Origin: Thalassoglobus neptunius
Lineage (GTDB): Bacteria > Planctomycetota > Planctomycetia > Planctomycetales > Planctomycetaceae
Assembly (NCBI RefSeq): GCF_007859735.1
Contig: NZ_SIHI01000008.1
Location: forward strand, 37,120 to 101,119
Reading direction: 5' to 3'
DNA length: 64,000 bases
The position numbers and the translations under genes were made by a program. The first letter of the stretch is position 1. Every line of letters starts with the position of its first letter. Of the stretch, positions 18,274-27,051 are shown piece after piece. Below the pieces are notes generated by a model. That model did no database searches. It was not told where the DNA came from and was given only the letters and a program-made list of their open reading frames with translations.

Positions 18274-19044
18274 ATGCATTCTCAACTGCTGTCCCTTCTT
18301 GTCGTCTGTGTCTCTGTTTCTGGATGCTATTGCTGTCCCGAGTACTACGGTCCGGGAATGGGTGGATGCTACGGATGGACACCCTCCTACAATTCCTGTG
18401 TGAGTGAATCCTGTCCTCCACCAGCGACGGGGCGTCAACACTACGGAAAACATCCCCGCAGAATGACAATTGCGGAACGGCGACAGCAACGAGATTTGAA
18501 GCGATGGTATCGCGACCTGAACTCAGCTCCGCATTCGGCCTCTCATTGTTCACACTGCAGTCAGCCCATCGATTATGGAACTGATTGTGGATGCGGAGGA
18601 GGCTGGGACGAATTCAGCTCTTATGACGGCTCATACGTCGACGGCTTCTCAAGTTACGGTGGCGAATACCCTGTCGACGGCGGGATTTACCACGGAGGAG
18701 TTTCGGACAGCTACTGTCCCGATTGCGAAAACCAGTTCAGCGGATCGACCTATCCTTCTGGAGAGGTGTATCATTCCGGCGAAATGTACCCGGGTGAAGT
18801 TTACGGGGCTCCTTCCGAAGCGGCCCCGACTCCTGTTCCGTCGTCTCCGCCGGTTGAACCCACTCAGAGCGGGAATCCACAGACAAGCATGATTCCTCAA
18901 CACACTTCGAACGAGTACTATTATCCGCCTCAATCGGGAACACAGCTCCCGCCGATGCCAAGTCCGCAGGCTGTCGAAACCAGCCGTTCGATTCAACCCG
19001 CTTCCGTTGATCCGTCTTTGTTCGCCCCGCCAGTGGTCGAGTAA
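18274..19044 (+). CDS. Cys/Tyr/Gly-rich lipoprotein of unknown function
   Basis: The N-terminus (LLSLLVVCVSVSGC) has a lipobox ending at Cys18, so the mature protein should be lipid-anchored. The first part holds many cysteines in pairs (CYCC, CSHCSQ, CGCGGG, CPDCENQ), followed by Gly/Tyr/Ser-rich low-complexity sequence (SSYDGSYVDGFSSYGGEY) and a Pro-rich, disordered C-terminus. A short basic helix (RRMTIAERRQQRDLKRWY) sits near residue 63-80. The family is not recognised. The composition suggests a surface or cell-wall protein cross-linked by disulfides. GAGG about ten bases before the ATG supports the start. Confidence 0.6.
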   Translation: MHSQLLSLLVVCVSVSGCYCCPEYYGPGMGGCYGWTPSYNSCVSESCPPPATGRQHYGKHPRRMTIAERRQQRDLKRWYRDLNSAPHSASHCSHCSQPIDYGTDCGCGGGWDEFSSYDGSYVDGFSSYGGEYPVDGGIYHGGVSDSYCPDCENQFSGSTYPSGEVYHSGEMYPGEVYGAPSEAAPTPVPSSPPVEPTQSGNPQTSMIPQHTSNEYYYPPQSGTQLPPMPSPQAVETSRSIQPASVDPSLFAPPVVE

Positions 19045-19173
19045 CAAACAGACGAGTAATTCAATTTACAACGTGCGAGAACACGCGATTTGTTGAAGCA
19101 TTTGAATCCGCGCGAGTAATCCCAGCGCGCTCAGAGAGCCATGGGAACGGTTTGAGCATTATTCGTTTGAGCG

Positions 19174-20100
19174 TCATTCATCCGTGGACGAGCTCTGAAA
19201 TTCAATCAGCGTTTTACGGATTGAACTGAGCATCCCGCAGGTGAGAGCACACTCGTACTCGAAGACAGTGCCAGGCACGATGGCAAACTGAGTGAGCGGA
19301 GCGAAGTACGAACACGCTCCTCGTTGATTTCGATCACCGAAGCGATAGCAGGTAAAGACCTCCGCGACGGGAACAGAAACGCCGACTCCGTAATCGTTCT
19401 CATCAACGTATGCGATCCAGTGTTCCGGGCAGTTGTAACGCTCGTTGGGATAACCGGGTTTGCGGCGAGTCAGCGCATCATCGGTGAAAGGTTTCTCACC
19501 TGAATAGTAGACGAGTTCCGAAAACCGCCGGTCGAGGAAGACAGCCGGGATTTCCTGATCGTGAACCGGATGTTCGACGTCGCCTGTATACTCCATGCGA
19601 TACCGGATTCGCACAAGTGGCCCGTCCAGAGTGATCCATTGCTCGAACGTCACTTCGGGAATTGAATCGCCAGCCGCCCAGTGCATCGGGAGAGTTTTGA
19701 CATACAACTCGTTCGGCTTCGCGTGAAAATCGGTGACTGTCGACTTCTTGCCCCGGTAGTCTCCGCCCTGAACAGGATTCCATCGCCAGGGTTTCTCAGC
19801 CCAGCGAGACCCGTCGACGATGCCGTAAAACGACTGCTGAATCAATCGGCCCTGATCAAAATGATTGATCAGATTCTCTTCCGATTCTGCTTCCGAAAAC
19901 CAGCCGATCGCACCACCGGCCGACATCTTGATCGCCACACGGACGAATTCGTTCTCGAGACTCAGCCATTCAGAGTTCGACGTCAGGGATGAAGGAGTTG
20001 TGTCGTCCGCAAACGCTTGCAGCGGAGAAATGACTCCAAGAGCGATGATCAAACATCGAACAAGAGCGACGCGGATTCGATCTCGAGATTCACTCATCAC
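19174..20100 (-). CDS. Secreted protein of unknown function
   Basis: The 308-residue product has a signal peptide (VALVRCLIIALGVISPLQAFA, ending near residue 29) and a soluble, mainly beta-type mature part with aromatic segments such as WAEKPWRWNPVQGGDYRG and EVTFEQWITLDGPLVRIRY. The pattern of long strands and tryptophans resembles carbohydrate-binding or galactose-mutarotase-like beta sandwiches, but I cannot name a family. The start at 20100 is set by the signal peptide and a GAGAGAG stretch upstream. The next ORF boundary upstream (20151) would place 17 extra residues before it. It may share a transcript with the COG1579 gene, which ends 12 bases beyond that upstream boundary. Confidence 0.6.
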   Translation of the reverse strand: MMSESRDRIRVALVRCLIIALGVISPLQAFADDTTPSSLTSNSEWLSLENEFVRVAIKMSAGGAIGWFSEAESEENLINHFDQGRLIQQSFYGIVDGSRWAEKPWRWNPVQGGDYRGKKSTVTDFHAKPNELYVKTLPMHWAAGDSIPEVTFEQWITLDGPLVRIRYRMEYTGDVEHPVHDQEIPAVFLDRRFSELVYYSGEKPFTDDALTRRKPGYPNERYNCPEHWIAYVDENDYGVGVSVPVAEVFTCYRFGDRNQRGACSYFAPLTQFAIVPGTVFEYECALTCGMLSSIRKTLIEFQSSSTDE

Positions 20101-20163
20101 GCTCTCTCTTGTGATCTCGAACGGATGCGTCGTTGTTGCGATTTCATTCAAGGAAGTTTCACA

Positions 20164-20862
20164 TCATCCTTGATAGAGAAGACGACCGCACGAACCACAG
20201 AACAGAATCTTTCCGGAATTCAGCAGCACCTTGGACTGTGGAGTCAACTGGGTAAAGCAATTGTTACAGACGCCGCCGTTGGCTTGAGCCATTGCTTCCG
20301 GACCGTAAGCGTCGACCAGTCTGTCGTATTGCTCTCGAATTTCCGACGGAACGATTTTCTCAGTCTCTTTGATTTGTTCACTCAGAGAGACCTCTTGTTC
20401 CCGGAGCACAGCCGATTTTTGTTCGAAGTCGTTGGCGAAATCGCGTGTTTCTTTTTCCAGCTGGGCGATGACTTCCTTCTTCTCTGCAATCTCTGAAAGC
20501 GTTCGATCAACCCGTTCGAGTGCTTCGAGCACTTCATCTTCGAGCACCGCTTTTGCAGCCACGTCTGCGTCGATTTGCCCTCGGATGATGTCAAACTCTC
20601 GGTTCGAAGCAGCTGTGTTGAGTTTGCACTGCAACTCGACCATGTGAGCTTCTTTGGACTTGAGGTCGAGATTCTTGCGGTCAGCGAGACCACGCACTTC
20701 CTGCAGCGACTGTTCAAGTTTGGTCAACTCATCCTGTGCTGCTTCTACGCGAGCTTGGCGAGCCCGAATTTGCCGAGGACCCCGAGCCAACTTGTCTTGT
20801 GTCTTTTTGAGATCCTTGTGCAGGTCATGCAACCGACGATAATCCGTTGCAGATGGGGGCAT
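20164..20862 (-). CDS. COG1579-type coiled-coil protein with C4 zinc ribbon
   Basis: Residues 10-180 form a long antiparallel coiled coil rich in Glu, Lys, Gln and Leu. The C-terminus has a four-cysteine zinc ribbon (Cys199, Cys202, Cys222, Cys225 in CNNC and CGSC). This is the architecture of the DUF164/CT398 family, for which a role as nucleic-acid-binding or flagellar/secretion-related adaptor has been proposed. The length of 232 residues is usual. GGAG lies eight bases before the ATG. The gene follows the terminator of the large cytochrome gene, so it is an independent unit or leads into the secreted protein gene downstream. Confidence 0.85.
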   Translation of the reverse strand: MPPSATDYRRLHDLHKDLKKTQDKLARGPRQIRARQARVEAAQDELTKLEQSLQEVRGLADRKNLDLKSKEAHMVELQCKLNTAASNREFDIIRGQIDADVAAKAVLEDEVLEALERVDRTLSEIAEKKEVIAQLEKETRDFANDFEQKSAVLREQEVSLSEQIKETEKIVPSEIREQYDRLVDAYGPEAMAQANGGVCNNCFTQLTPQSKVLLNSGKILFCGSCGRLLYQG

Positions 20863-21025
20863 CGATGGGCTCCGTTGAAATCATTTAAGAAAGGGGACGC
20901 CGTGAGGCGCTCTATCGAAGTCTGGCAGATTCCTGTCAGCTTGCAATCGTCAATCAATCCGATCTGTTGAGATCAAGCAAATCCTATCCGAAATAAGGGT
21001 GCAAGAAACCCCTCAATAATTGGAA

Positions 21026-21064
21026 AAAACCTTCCGCGTCTCAGCATCAGACACGGAAGGTTTT
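21026..21064 (-). terminator. Rho-independent terminator of the 1250-residue protein gene
   Basis: The arms 21026-21041 and 21049-21064 pair over 16 bases with one mismatch around a seven-base loop. On the minus strand the stem ends in GGAAGGTTTTTT. It begins 38 bases after the stop at 21103. Confidence 0.85.
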
Positions 21065-21102
21065 CGTCAAATCAATCGAAGTTCAGGACTCGTCCCAATT
21101 CG

Positions 21103-24100
21103 TCAGGGAGTTGCTGAGGCCTGTTCCGGTTTGGAAAACATCTTGTCATCACGGTTTCCCCGTGAAAGAAGAAACGCCATCAGGTCGAGCAATTCTTCCT
21201 CGTTCAGAGTGTCGGCCAGTCCTTGTGGCATCATAGAAACTCGGGAAGGAATCATCTCTTCGATCTGCCTCCGGTCGACGCGGACTTGAGCGTTCGGGTC
21301 GAGCATGTTGGTATTGATCTGGAATGAATCGCCAGCAAGGTTGACGATACGTCCCTGGATCACTTTTCCATCAATGGTCAAAATCTGGACGGCAGAATAC
21401 TGATCACTGATGACTTTGCTCGGATCCAGAATCGACTCCAGAATGTACTTTCTGTCGAATCGACCAGCGAGTCCGGTCAGATCCGGTCCGACGGCTCCAC
21501 CTTCTCCCGCAAATCGATGGCATGCAAAGCAGTTGGCAGCACCGAACATTTTTCGGCCATGTTCGAAGTCGCGATTGACGAGGCTCGACTCAACCTTGGG
21601 AAGCAGTTCATCCATCGTCCACTTCTTCACGAATGGGCGTGGCTCGGCCGCCAACGGGTTGACCTGACCTTCAGGTTTCTTCGTGAGGATCGGTTCGAGG
21701 CGGGTTTTCTCTTCTTCGTTGAGGTGTGCAACAGCTTCTTCTTTGATGTTGTTCACAAACATCCCGAAGCTTGCTCCTCCGCGATAACCAGACGCTTTCA
21801 CAAACCAGTTGAAGTACTGCTCTTGCAGTTCGGGTGTCCATCCCGCTTGCAGGTGTCGAAGCGATTTCGCGTACAGAATCTGCTCTTCTTGCGATGGAGC
21901 ATTGTTGAGCAAGGCAACCCCTTTGGCAGCTGCTTGCGGAGATTGAAGGTAAATCAGAACATCCAGCAGCATTGAGTTTGCTTCCGGGCTGTCGGCGGGA
22001 AGCATTGGATTCAGATGTTTGATGAGTTCATCTCTGACTTCCGCAGCAGGCTGACCGAACCGAAGCAATGCAAGCTGCAAGACTCGCAATGACGCCAACT
22101 GTTGCTGACGGTCGAGTGACTCCGGTTTCAGCTCGCCGAGAGAAATGAGAATCTTCGTTTGAAGCTCAAGGTCTTCTTTGGAGATTTGTGTGGGCTGGCT
22201 CCAGTCAGGGGGTGTTGTGTCGACAGCTTCATCGTCGTTCTTGGACGGACGACGATGTGTTCGGCACAATGCGAGAAGTGCTTCGATGCGTGCATTGGGA
22301 TCGGGTTCCTTCAGTGCCAGCTCTTGCCATTCACTGATCGGACGGTGTTCGATCGCTGTTCGTGCTGCGGTCCGAATGACGCGGTCGGGATGACTCAGAT
22401 GCTTCCAGGCGATTTTCACTGCGCGAGGATGTTTTTCTCCGTGTAATTTTTCGAGTCGCGCTCGAAGTGCGCGGAGTTTGGAACCGTTCTTCTGGCTGGC
22501 ATCGACAGGTTCGGTCGATTGTTTTCCGGTGTAAGTGACTCGGTAGAGACCGGATTGAACTCTTCGACCACCGATTGCGAAGTACATCGCTCCATCAACA
22601 GGGTTGATCACCAGATCGGTCAACGGAAGCGGTGTTCCGGCGATAAACTCTTCGAATTCGGCAGTGTACGATGCTCCATCCGGTTTCAAGTGGACGGCGT
22701 ACATTTTCCCGTAGCTCCAGTCACTGATGAACAGTGCTTTCTGATACCGGGCAGGGAACTTTGCTCCGTAACCGAAGACGATCCCCGTGGGAGAACCCGG
22801 TCCAATGTTAACCACGGGGGGGAGTGTGTCCGCGAAGTATTCGGGGAACTTGCCGCCACCGTTTCGCCATCCGAAATCGACACCACTCAAGACGTGCGAA
22901 ATTCGAGTTGGACGATACCAGGGAGTGTTGATATCCCATTCCATGTCGGCATCGTATGTGAAAAGTTCTCCATCGGCGTTCAGGGCAGCATCGTATTCAT
23001 TCCGAAATCCGACAGTGACCAGTTCCCAGTTCTTGCCTTCAGGATCGATGCGGCTGATGTATCCACCGGGTGCGGGAGTTCCTTTCATGAAGCCACGGCC
23101 GTAAGCGCGAGGCAGCATGTTGTCTTCATCCCAAATCTGCGGGACGCGCGAACTCGCGAACTCCGTCAATGCGGTCTTGTTTCCGACGACGATATACAAC
23201 CCTTCGCCATCCGGAGTCAGCAGTGCAGCGTGAGGACCATGCTCACCGCTTCCGCCTTCCCACTGACGCAGCGTCGTCAACTGGTCCAGTTGATCATCTC
23301 CGTCAGTGTCGGTGGCTCGGTAAACGCCACTGGTGAATTTTCCACCGGAGTTGACGACGATGTAGAGGCTGTCAAAAGCCCAGAGAAGTCCTTGAGCTTC
23401 TCCGATATTCAAATTGATTGGTTCAATCTCAACTTCAGTTGCCCCTCGAATTCCTGGAGGAGTGACGCGGAAGAGTCCGCCGTACTGATCACAGACAATC
23501 AGTCGTCCTTCCGGGTCGGTACACATGCTGACCCATGATCCTTCTTCGTCTTTCGGGACGGAATAAAGCAACTCGACTTCGAATCCCTTTTTGGTGATCA
23601 GCTGGTCAATCGGAGTCGCTTCAGGTTGTTTGAGTTTCGCAGCGGCGAGAAGTTTTTCGTCGGTCATTTCCCATGGACCACCGGTCAGCTCGGCAACCAC
23701 TTCGGCGTTCTTCCACGAATTCGGAGTTTTGAAATCGAGGTTCCGCCAGCCTTTCGCCGGTTTCGTGGAGGCTTTCCAACTCCCGTCAGAGACGATCGAC
23801 CACGCGTCGCGCCAGCCCGATTCAAAGTTCAGCATCACCAACAGACCAGCAGGGCCGTCGCTGTTCTTGGCTTCAACGGCAAGAACATGTTTTCCGCCCG
23901 GAGCGTCTTCGTCGATGAGAGGATTCAGGTCGAAGAAGACCGGTTCCGACCAGCTTGAACTTTCGAGGACTTTCTTTCCATCCAGAAAGATCGTCATTTC
24001 GTCATCGCACGTGGTGTAAAGCCGTGCCGCAGCGATCGCACCTTTGAGCTCAAATTCTTTTCGGAAGAAGACTTTCTCGGCCAGTTGATCGCCTTCGTTG

Positions 24101-24855
24101 AGCCAGATCCATTTCGGATTGGCGTTCTCAGGCCGCACTTTTGACTGGCTGGTCTTTTTCTTCGACTTCTTTTTCTGATCGAGTGTTTTCAAGCGAATGT
24201 TGCGAAACTGCGCTGTCATCGCTGGGCCGCGGTGCACTTGAAACGCGATCAGTCCCTTCATCTCTCGTTCAGCTTCGTGATCGTCAATGATCTCGACTGT
24301 CGTGACTCCGTCAATTGCGTGTTTCAGGTGATTTCCTTTGCACGTGATGGTCAGTTCATGCCAATCGGTGACGTCGATGGGATCAACAGCGACATCAAGG
24401 GAGCTTGCATGTTTCTTCCCTTCGTTGTCGACCGTCACTTTTTGACCACGTTGAGCAACGATTCCGCGACCGCGCTCGTCGTAAAGCATTCCGGTGTATT
24501 CAGGTTTTCCGTGAATATCGGCCTGATATCCACCGACCGACCATTTGCCGACATTGGGCATTTTCTTCGATCGGTATTGAACTCCTGAGTTGTTGTCACC
24601 CAGTACACGAAACTCGAGTTTCAGTTCGAAGTCACCAACTTCACCACCGTCCCAGATGAGAAACTGGTTGTGATCGAGATGATCAGGTCCGTTTGTTTTG
24701 CCAGTGATCACACCGTCTTCGACGGACCAGAGTTCGGGGTTGCCGTCCCATCCAGTGAGGTCTTTGCCATTGAAGAGAGATTTGTATCCCTCCTCGCCGC
24801 ACGCTGTGATGGAAAGAGCTCCCACGAGAAAGCAGGAAATGAAAACACGAAACAT
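21103..24855 (-). CDS. DUF1080 / PVC-type propeller / cytochrome c lipoprotein
   Basis: This 1250-residue secreted protein has a lipobox (ITAC, Cys19). Next is a DUF1080 (3-keto-disaccharide hydrolase/LamG-like) domain at about 25-228 ([30 protein letters not shown]). A galactose-binding-like segment follows at about 250-370 ([20 protein letters not shown]). A PVC-type sugar-dehydrogenase-like propeller spans about 415-770 ([18 protein letters not shown]), and HEAT-like helices about 790-1010. The C-terminus is a cytochrome c domain with CFACH at about 1106-1110 and a distal Met candidate in SMMPQGLAD. The combination points to oxidative attack on polysaccharides at the cell surface with electrons passed to haem. 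It has its own terminator and a divergent promoter region. Confidence 0.85.
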   Translation of the reverse strand: MFRVFISCFLVGALSITACGEEGYKSLFNGKDLTGWDGNPELWSVEDGVITGKTNGPDHLDHNQFLIWDGGEVGDFELKLEFRVLGDNNSGVQYRSKKMPNVGKWSVGGYQADIHGKPEYTGMLYDERGRGIVAQRGQKVTVDNEGKKHASSLDVAVDPIDVTDWHELTITCKGNHLKHAIDGVTTVEIIDDHEAEREMKGLIAFQVHRGPAMTAQFRNIRLKTLDQKKKSKKKTSQSKVRPENANPKWIWLNEGDQLAEKVFFRKEFELKGAIAAARLYTTCDDEMTIFLDGKKVLESSSWSEPVFFDLNPLIDEDAPGGKHVLAVEAKNSDGPAGLLVMLNFESGWRDAWSIVSDGSWKASTKPAKGWRNLDFKTPNSWKNAEVVAELTGGPWEMTDEKLLAAAKLKQPEATPIDQLITKKGFEVELLYSVPKDEEGSWVSMCTDPEGRLIVCDQYGGLFRVTPPGIRGATEVEIEPINLNIGEAQGLLWAFDSLYIVVNSGGKFTSGVYRATDTDGDDQLDQLTTLRQWEGGSGEHGPHAALLTPDGEGLYIVVGNKTALTEFASSRVPQIWDEDNMLPRAYGRGFMKGTPAPGGYISRIDPEGKNWELVTVGFRNEYDAALNADGELFTYDADMEWDINTPWYRPTRISHVLSGVDFGWRNGGGKFPEYFADTLPPVVNIGPGSPTGIVFGYGAKFPARYQKALFISDWSYGKMYAVHLKPDGASYTAEFEEFIAGTPLPLTDLVINPVDGAMYFAIGGRRVQSGLYRVTYTGKQSTEPVDASQKNGSKLRALRARLEKLHGEKHPRAVKIAWKHLSHPDRVIRTAARTAIEHRPISEWQELALKEPDPNARIEALLALCRTHRRPSKNDDEAVDTTPPDWSQPTQISKEDLELQTKILISLGELKPESLDRQQQLASLRVLQLALLRFGQPAAEVRDELIKHLNPMLPADSPEANSMLLDVLIYLQSPQAAAKGVALLNNAPSQEEQILYAKSLRHLQAGWTPELQEQYFNWFVKASGYRGGASFGMFVNNIKEEAVAHLNEEEKTRLEPILTKKPEGQVNPLAAEPRPFVKKWTMDELLPKVESSLVNRDFEHGRKMFGAANCFACHRFAGEGGAVGPDLTGLAGRFDRKYILESILDPSKVISDQYSAVQILTIDGKVIQGRIVNLAGDSFQINTNMLDPNAQVRVDRRQIEEMIPSRVSMMPQGLADTLNEEELLDLMAFLLSRGNRDDKMFSKPEQASATP

Positions 24856-25396
24856 TCAAGGACTCCGGGTAGGAAGAAGTAGTGGAGGACTTATCAAATT
24901 GGGAATGTCTGAACATTCCGGAGAGAACAATTCAACAAACGTTGATCGTAGCAAAATTTGCATGGCGTGCCACCTGAGCCCGCGTCAGTGAGCATGTTGC
25001 TGGTGCCGGCACTCTGGCTGGACTCTTGAAATGGCTTTCACCGCGTTTGCTCATGCGTTGCTCATGCAAATTTGCAAAAAAATGTCTCCGAAAACGTACC
25101 TATCCGGGCATTTGCGCTGTCCTGACTTTTCGGATCAATCGGACCGGTCCAGATAGTGACCGAATTGGACCCGTGTCGTGATTTTTCGAATGCAACATGA
25201 TTTTTGGGCCGAATTTGCTTCCAATTTCGGACGAGAATTCAGGCGTCAATTGGCGATCCGTCGGTGATGGACGCGATGGTCGATCCAATTCCATGCCAAA
25301 CCCCTTTGCAGCGTCGCTGTGCAACCTAGGCTTTCAGACATTTCCCTTATCACGTCTCGTGAACGCGTTTCTCCTGTCTAATCAGAGACCAGTCTC
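24856..25396. other. Divergent non-coding region with repeat copy G
   Basis: No gene is supported between the two divergent start regions. The stretch contains an inverted repeat pair GCAAAATTTGCATG (24951-24964) and CATGCAAATTTGC (25063-25075) that brackets repeat copy G, and a GGACCGGTCC palindrome around 25139-25148. Confidence 0.5.
25007..25069. repeat. 63-base intergenic element, copy G (degenerate), inside a larger inverted repeat
   Basis: The segment begins cggcactctggctgga and ends gctcatgcaa. Its second half, GTTTGCTCATGCG, matches the GTTTGCTCGTGCG of copy B at the same offset. It is framed by the 13-base inverted repeat at 24951-24964 and 25063-25075. The assignment is weaker than for copies A-F. 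Confidence 0.4.
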
Positions 25397-25432
25397 ATGG
25401 CAAAAATCTCCACTGAGATCGTGGCAGTTTAG

Positions 25433-26959
25433 TTGATCGTGTTGTCAACACAATTGCTTTCCCGAACAGCAGAAGCTGCAGAGTCTCCATCGCTTCTCGT
25501 TCCCGAAACTCACGTTGTTCCCGAAACTCAATCCGTTGAGTCAGGTTCGATTGGTGAAGAATTCGAACAGCTTCTGGAGAGTGCATCCGAAAACGAAGAT
25601 CTTCCGATTCAGATCGAAACAGTTGATTCACATTCACAGGGAATCACGATTGCTGTCCATCAGTCGTTTCTTTCGAAGTGGATCAATCGGTCAACGTCCG
25701 AATGCGGTGGAGTCCGCGATCGGATTCTCGAAGCAGAAGTTTTTGGGAATCAGTGTACGACCACTCAGGCGAATCTCGAGATGGTCAAGTCTCTGCGACC
25801 GGCCAAATTCTTTGTGACGCTGAATGGTCAGACACACAACCAAACGACGAGCTTTGTCCGACGGACTCAAATTTCGTCGCGAGGCCAATATCACTTTCAT
25901 TCCAGAAAAGCGGTTGTGTTTGACGGAACAAAACTGGCATCGGCTGCACCGGTCACAACCTGTCAGATCTTTCAACAGAACTATTCCGCTTCAACTCCCT
26001 TCGACGGAATTCCGCTTCTCGGAAATCTGGCAAGCGAGACCGCTCTTCGAATGGCGAATCAGCGACAGGAGTACGTCCGGCAGAACGCAGCGAACCGCAT
26101 CAATCAACGCGTGATCAGCCAATTTGATGAACGCGTGAATGCTCGGGTTTTCGCACTCAATCAGAACTTGCAATCGAAGTTCGGCTCCGTGTTGAGTCGT
26201 CTCAAATTCGATCCGACGGACATCGCGACCCGCTCCACGAATGAGCATTTGCTCGTTCATATTGGTCCTGGAGCAGATCAACTGGCCACTCGCCATTTCG
26301 ATCCCAACAGCCTTCCCAAAGAAGGCGTGATTGTCCGAGTGCAGCAGTCGTTCATGAATGATGTGATCGAACGTTCCCCACTTGCGGGTCTGATGATTCC
26401 GGACACGATTCTCGAAAGCGTGCAGATCGACAACGGCTCGCCGCAGTTGATTATTCAAAACCCACGCTTCGGCAGTCTGGTGATGGCCGAGCAGTCACCT
26501 CTTCGAGTGGGACTGAAGAATGGGCTTGTTGTCTTGCAGGCGAATTTGGGATTTCGACCTGTGTGGGGACCCGAGTTTCCGGAACATCAAGTGACCGTCA
26601 ATATCGAACCGGAACTGCAGGGACGGCAAATCGGAATCGGAGTCATGATCGACGAACTGAAATCGATCGCATCCAACGAAACGACCGTCTTCGAACTTCG
26701 CAGAGATTCCTTCAACCGAATGCTTGCTCAGACTCCCCGATTTCCGTCGCGATTTTCCATTCACTCCGACAACGTGAACGCTCCAAGTCAACTTGAAGTG
26801 ACCGAGATCGAAATTGCCGACGGTTGGATGCAACTCTCCCTGAATACCCCCGGTGAGAACCACTCTGATCCTGCCAAACCCCAAGCTTCCGAGAACTCTC
26901 CGGTAATCTCCAATCCGACCAGCGAATTCCTCGAAATCGCTGCGAGCGCCGGAGATTAG
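25433..26959 (+). CDS. Secreted unknown with an internal duplication; signal peptide interrupted by TAG
   Basis: From the TTG at 25433 the frame runs 508 residues. The N-terminus LIVLSTQLLSRTAEAAES looks like the second half of a signal peptide. In the same frame an ATG at 25397 would give MAKISTEIVAV, a TAG at 25430-25432, and then this sequence, which together would make a normal signal peptide. Either translation starts at TTG/GTG with a poor leader or the copy carries a nonsense mutation. The mature part contains a duplicated unit: GITIAVHQSFLSKWINRS near 65 and GVIVRVQQSFMNDVIERS near 300. The family is not recognised. No cofactor motif is visible. The C-terminus is Pro/Ser-rich. Confidence 0.6.
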   Translation: MIVLSTQLLSRTAEAAESPSLLVPETHVVPETQSVESGSIGEEFEQLLESASENEDLPIQIETVDSHSQGITIAVHQSFLSKWINRSTSECGGVRDRILEAEVFGNQCTTTQANLEMVKSLRPAKFFVTLNGQTHNQTTSFVRRTQISSRGQYHFHSRKAVVFDGTKLASAAPVTTCQIFQQNYSASTPFDGIPLLGNLASETALRMANQRQEYVRQNAANRINQRVISQFDERVNARVFALNQNLQSKFGSVLSRLKFDPTDIATRSTNEHLLVHIGPGADQLATRHFDPNSLPKEGVIVRVQQSFMNDVIERSPLAGLMIPDTILESVQIDNGSPQLIIQNPRFGSLVMAEQSPLRVGLKNGLVVLQANLGFRPVWGPEFPEHQVTVNIEPELQGRQIGIGVMIDELKSIASNETTVFELRRDSFNRMLAQTPRFPSRFSIHSDNVNAPSQLEVTEIEIADGWMQLSLNTPGENHSDPAKPQASENSPVISNPTSEFLEIAASAGD

Positions 26960-26972
26960 TCCAATCTCTTGA

Positions 26973-27005
26973 ACGCAGTTGCCTGACTCAATTCAGGTAA
27001 CGCGT
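26973..27005. terminator. Possible bidirectional hairpin between convergent genes
   Basis: ACGC-(A)-GTTGCCTGA and TCAGGTAACGCGT can pair over about 13 bases with one bulge and one G-U around a six-base loop. It lies between the convergent stops at 26959 and 27052. There is no T tract, so the role is uncertain. Confidence 0.4.
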
Positions 27006-27051
27006 GCAAGTTCGCTCGTGTCAGTCGCTGCGAGTCAGAGAGGACGTTGTT

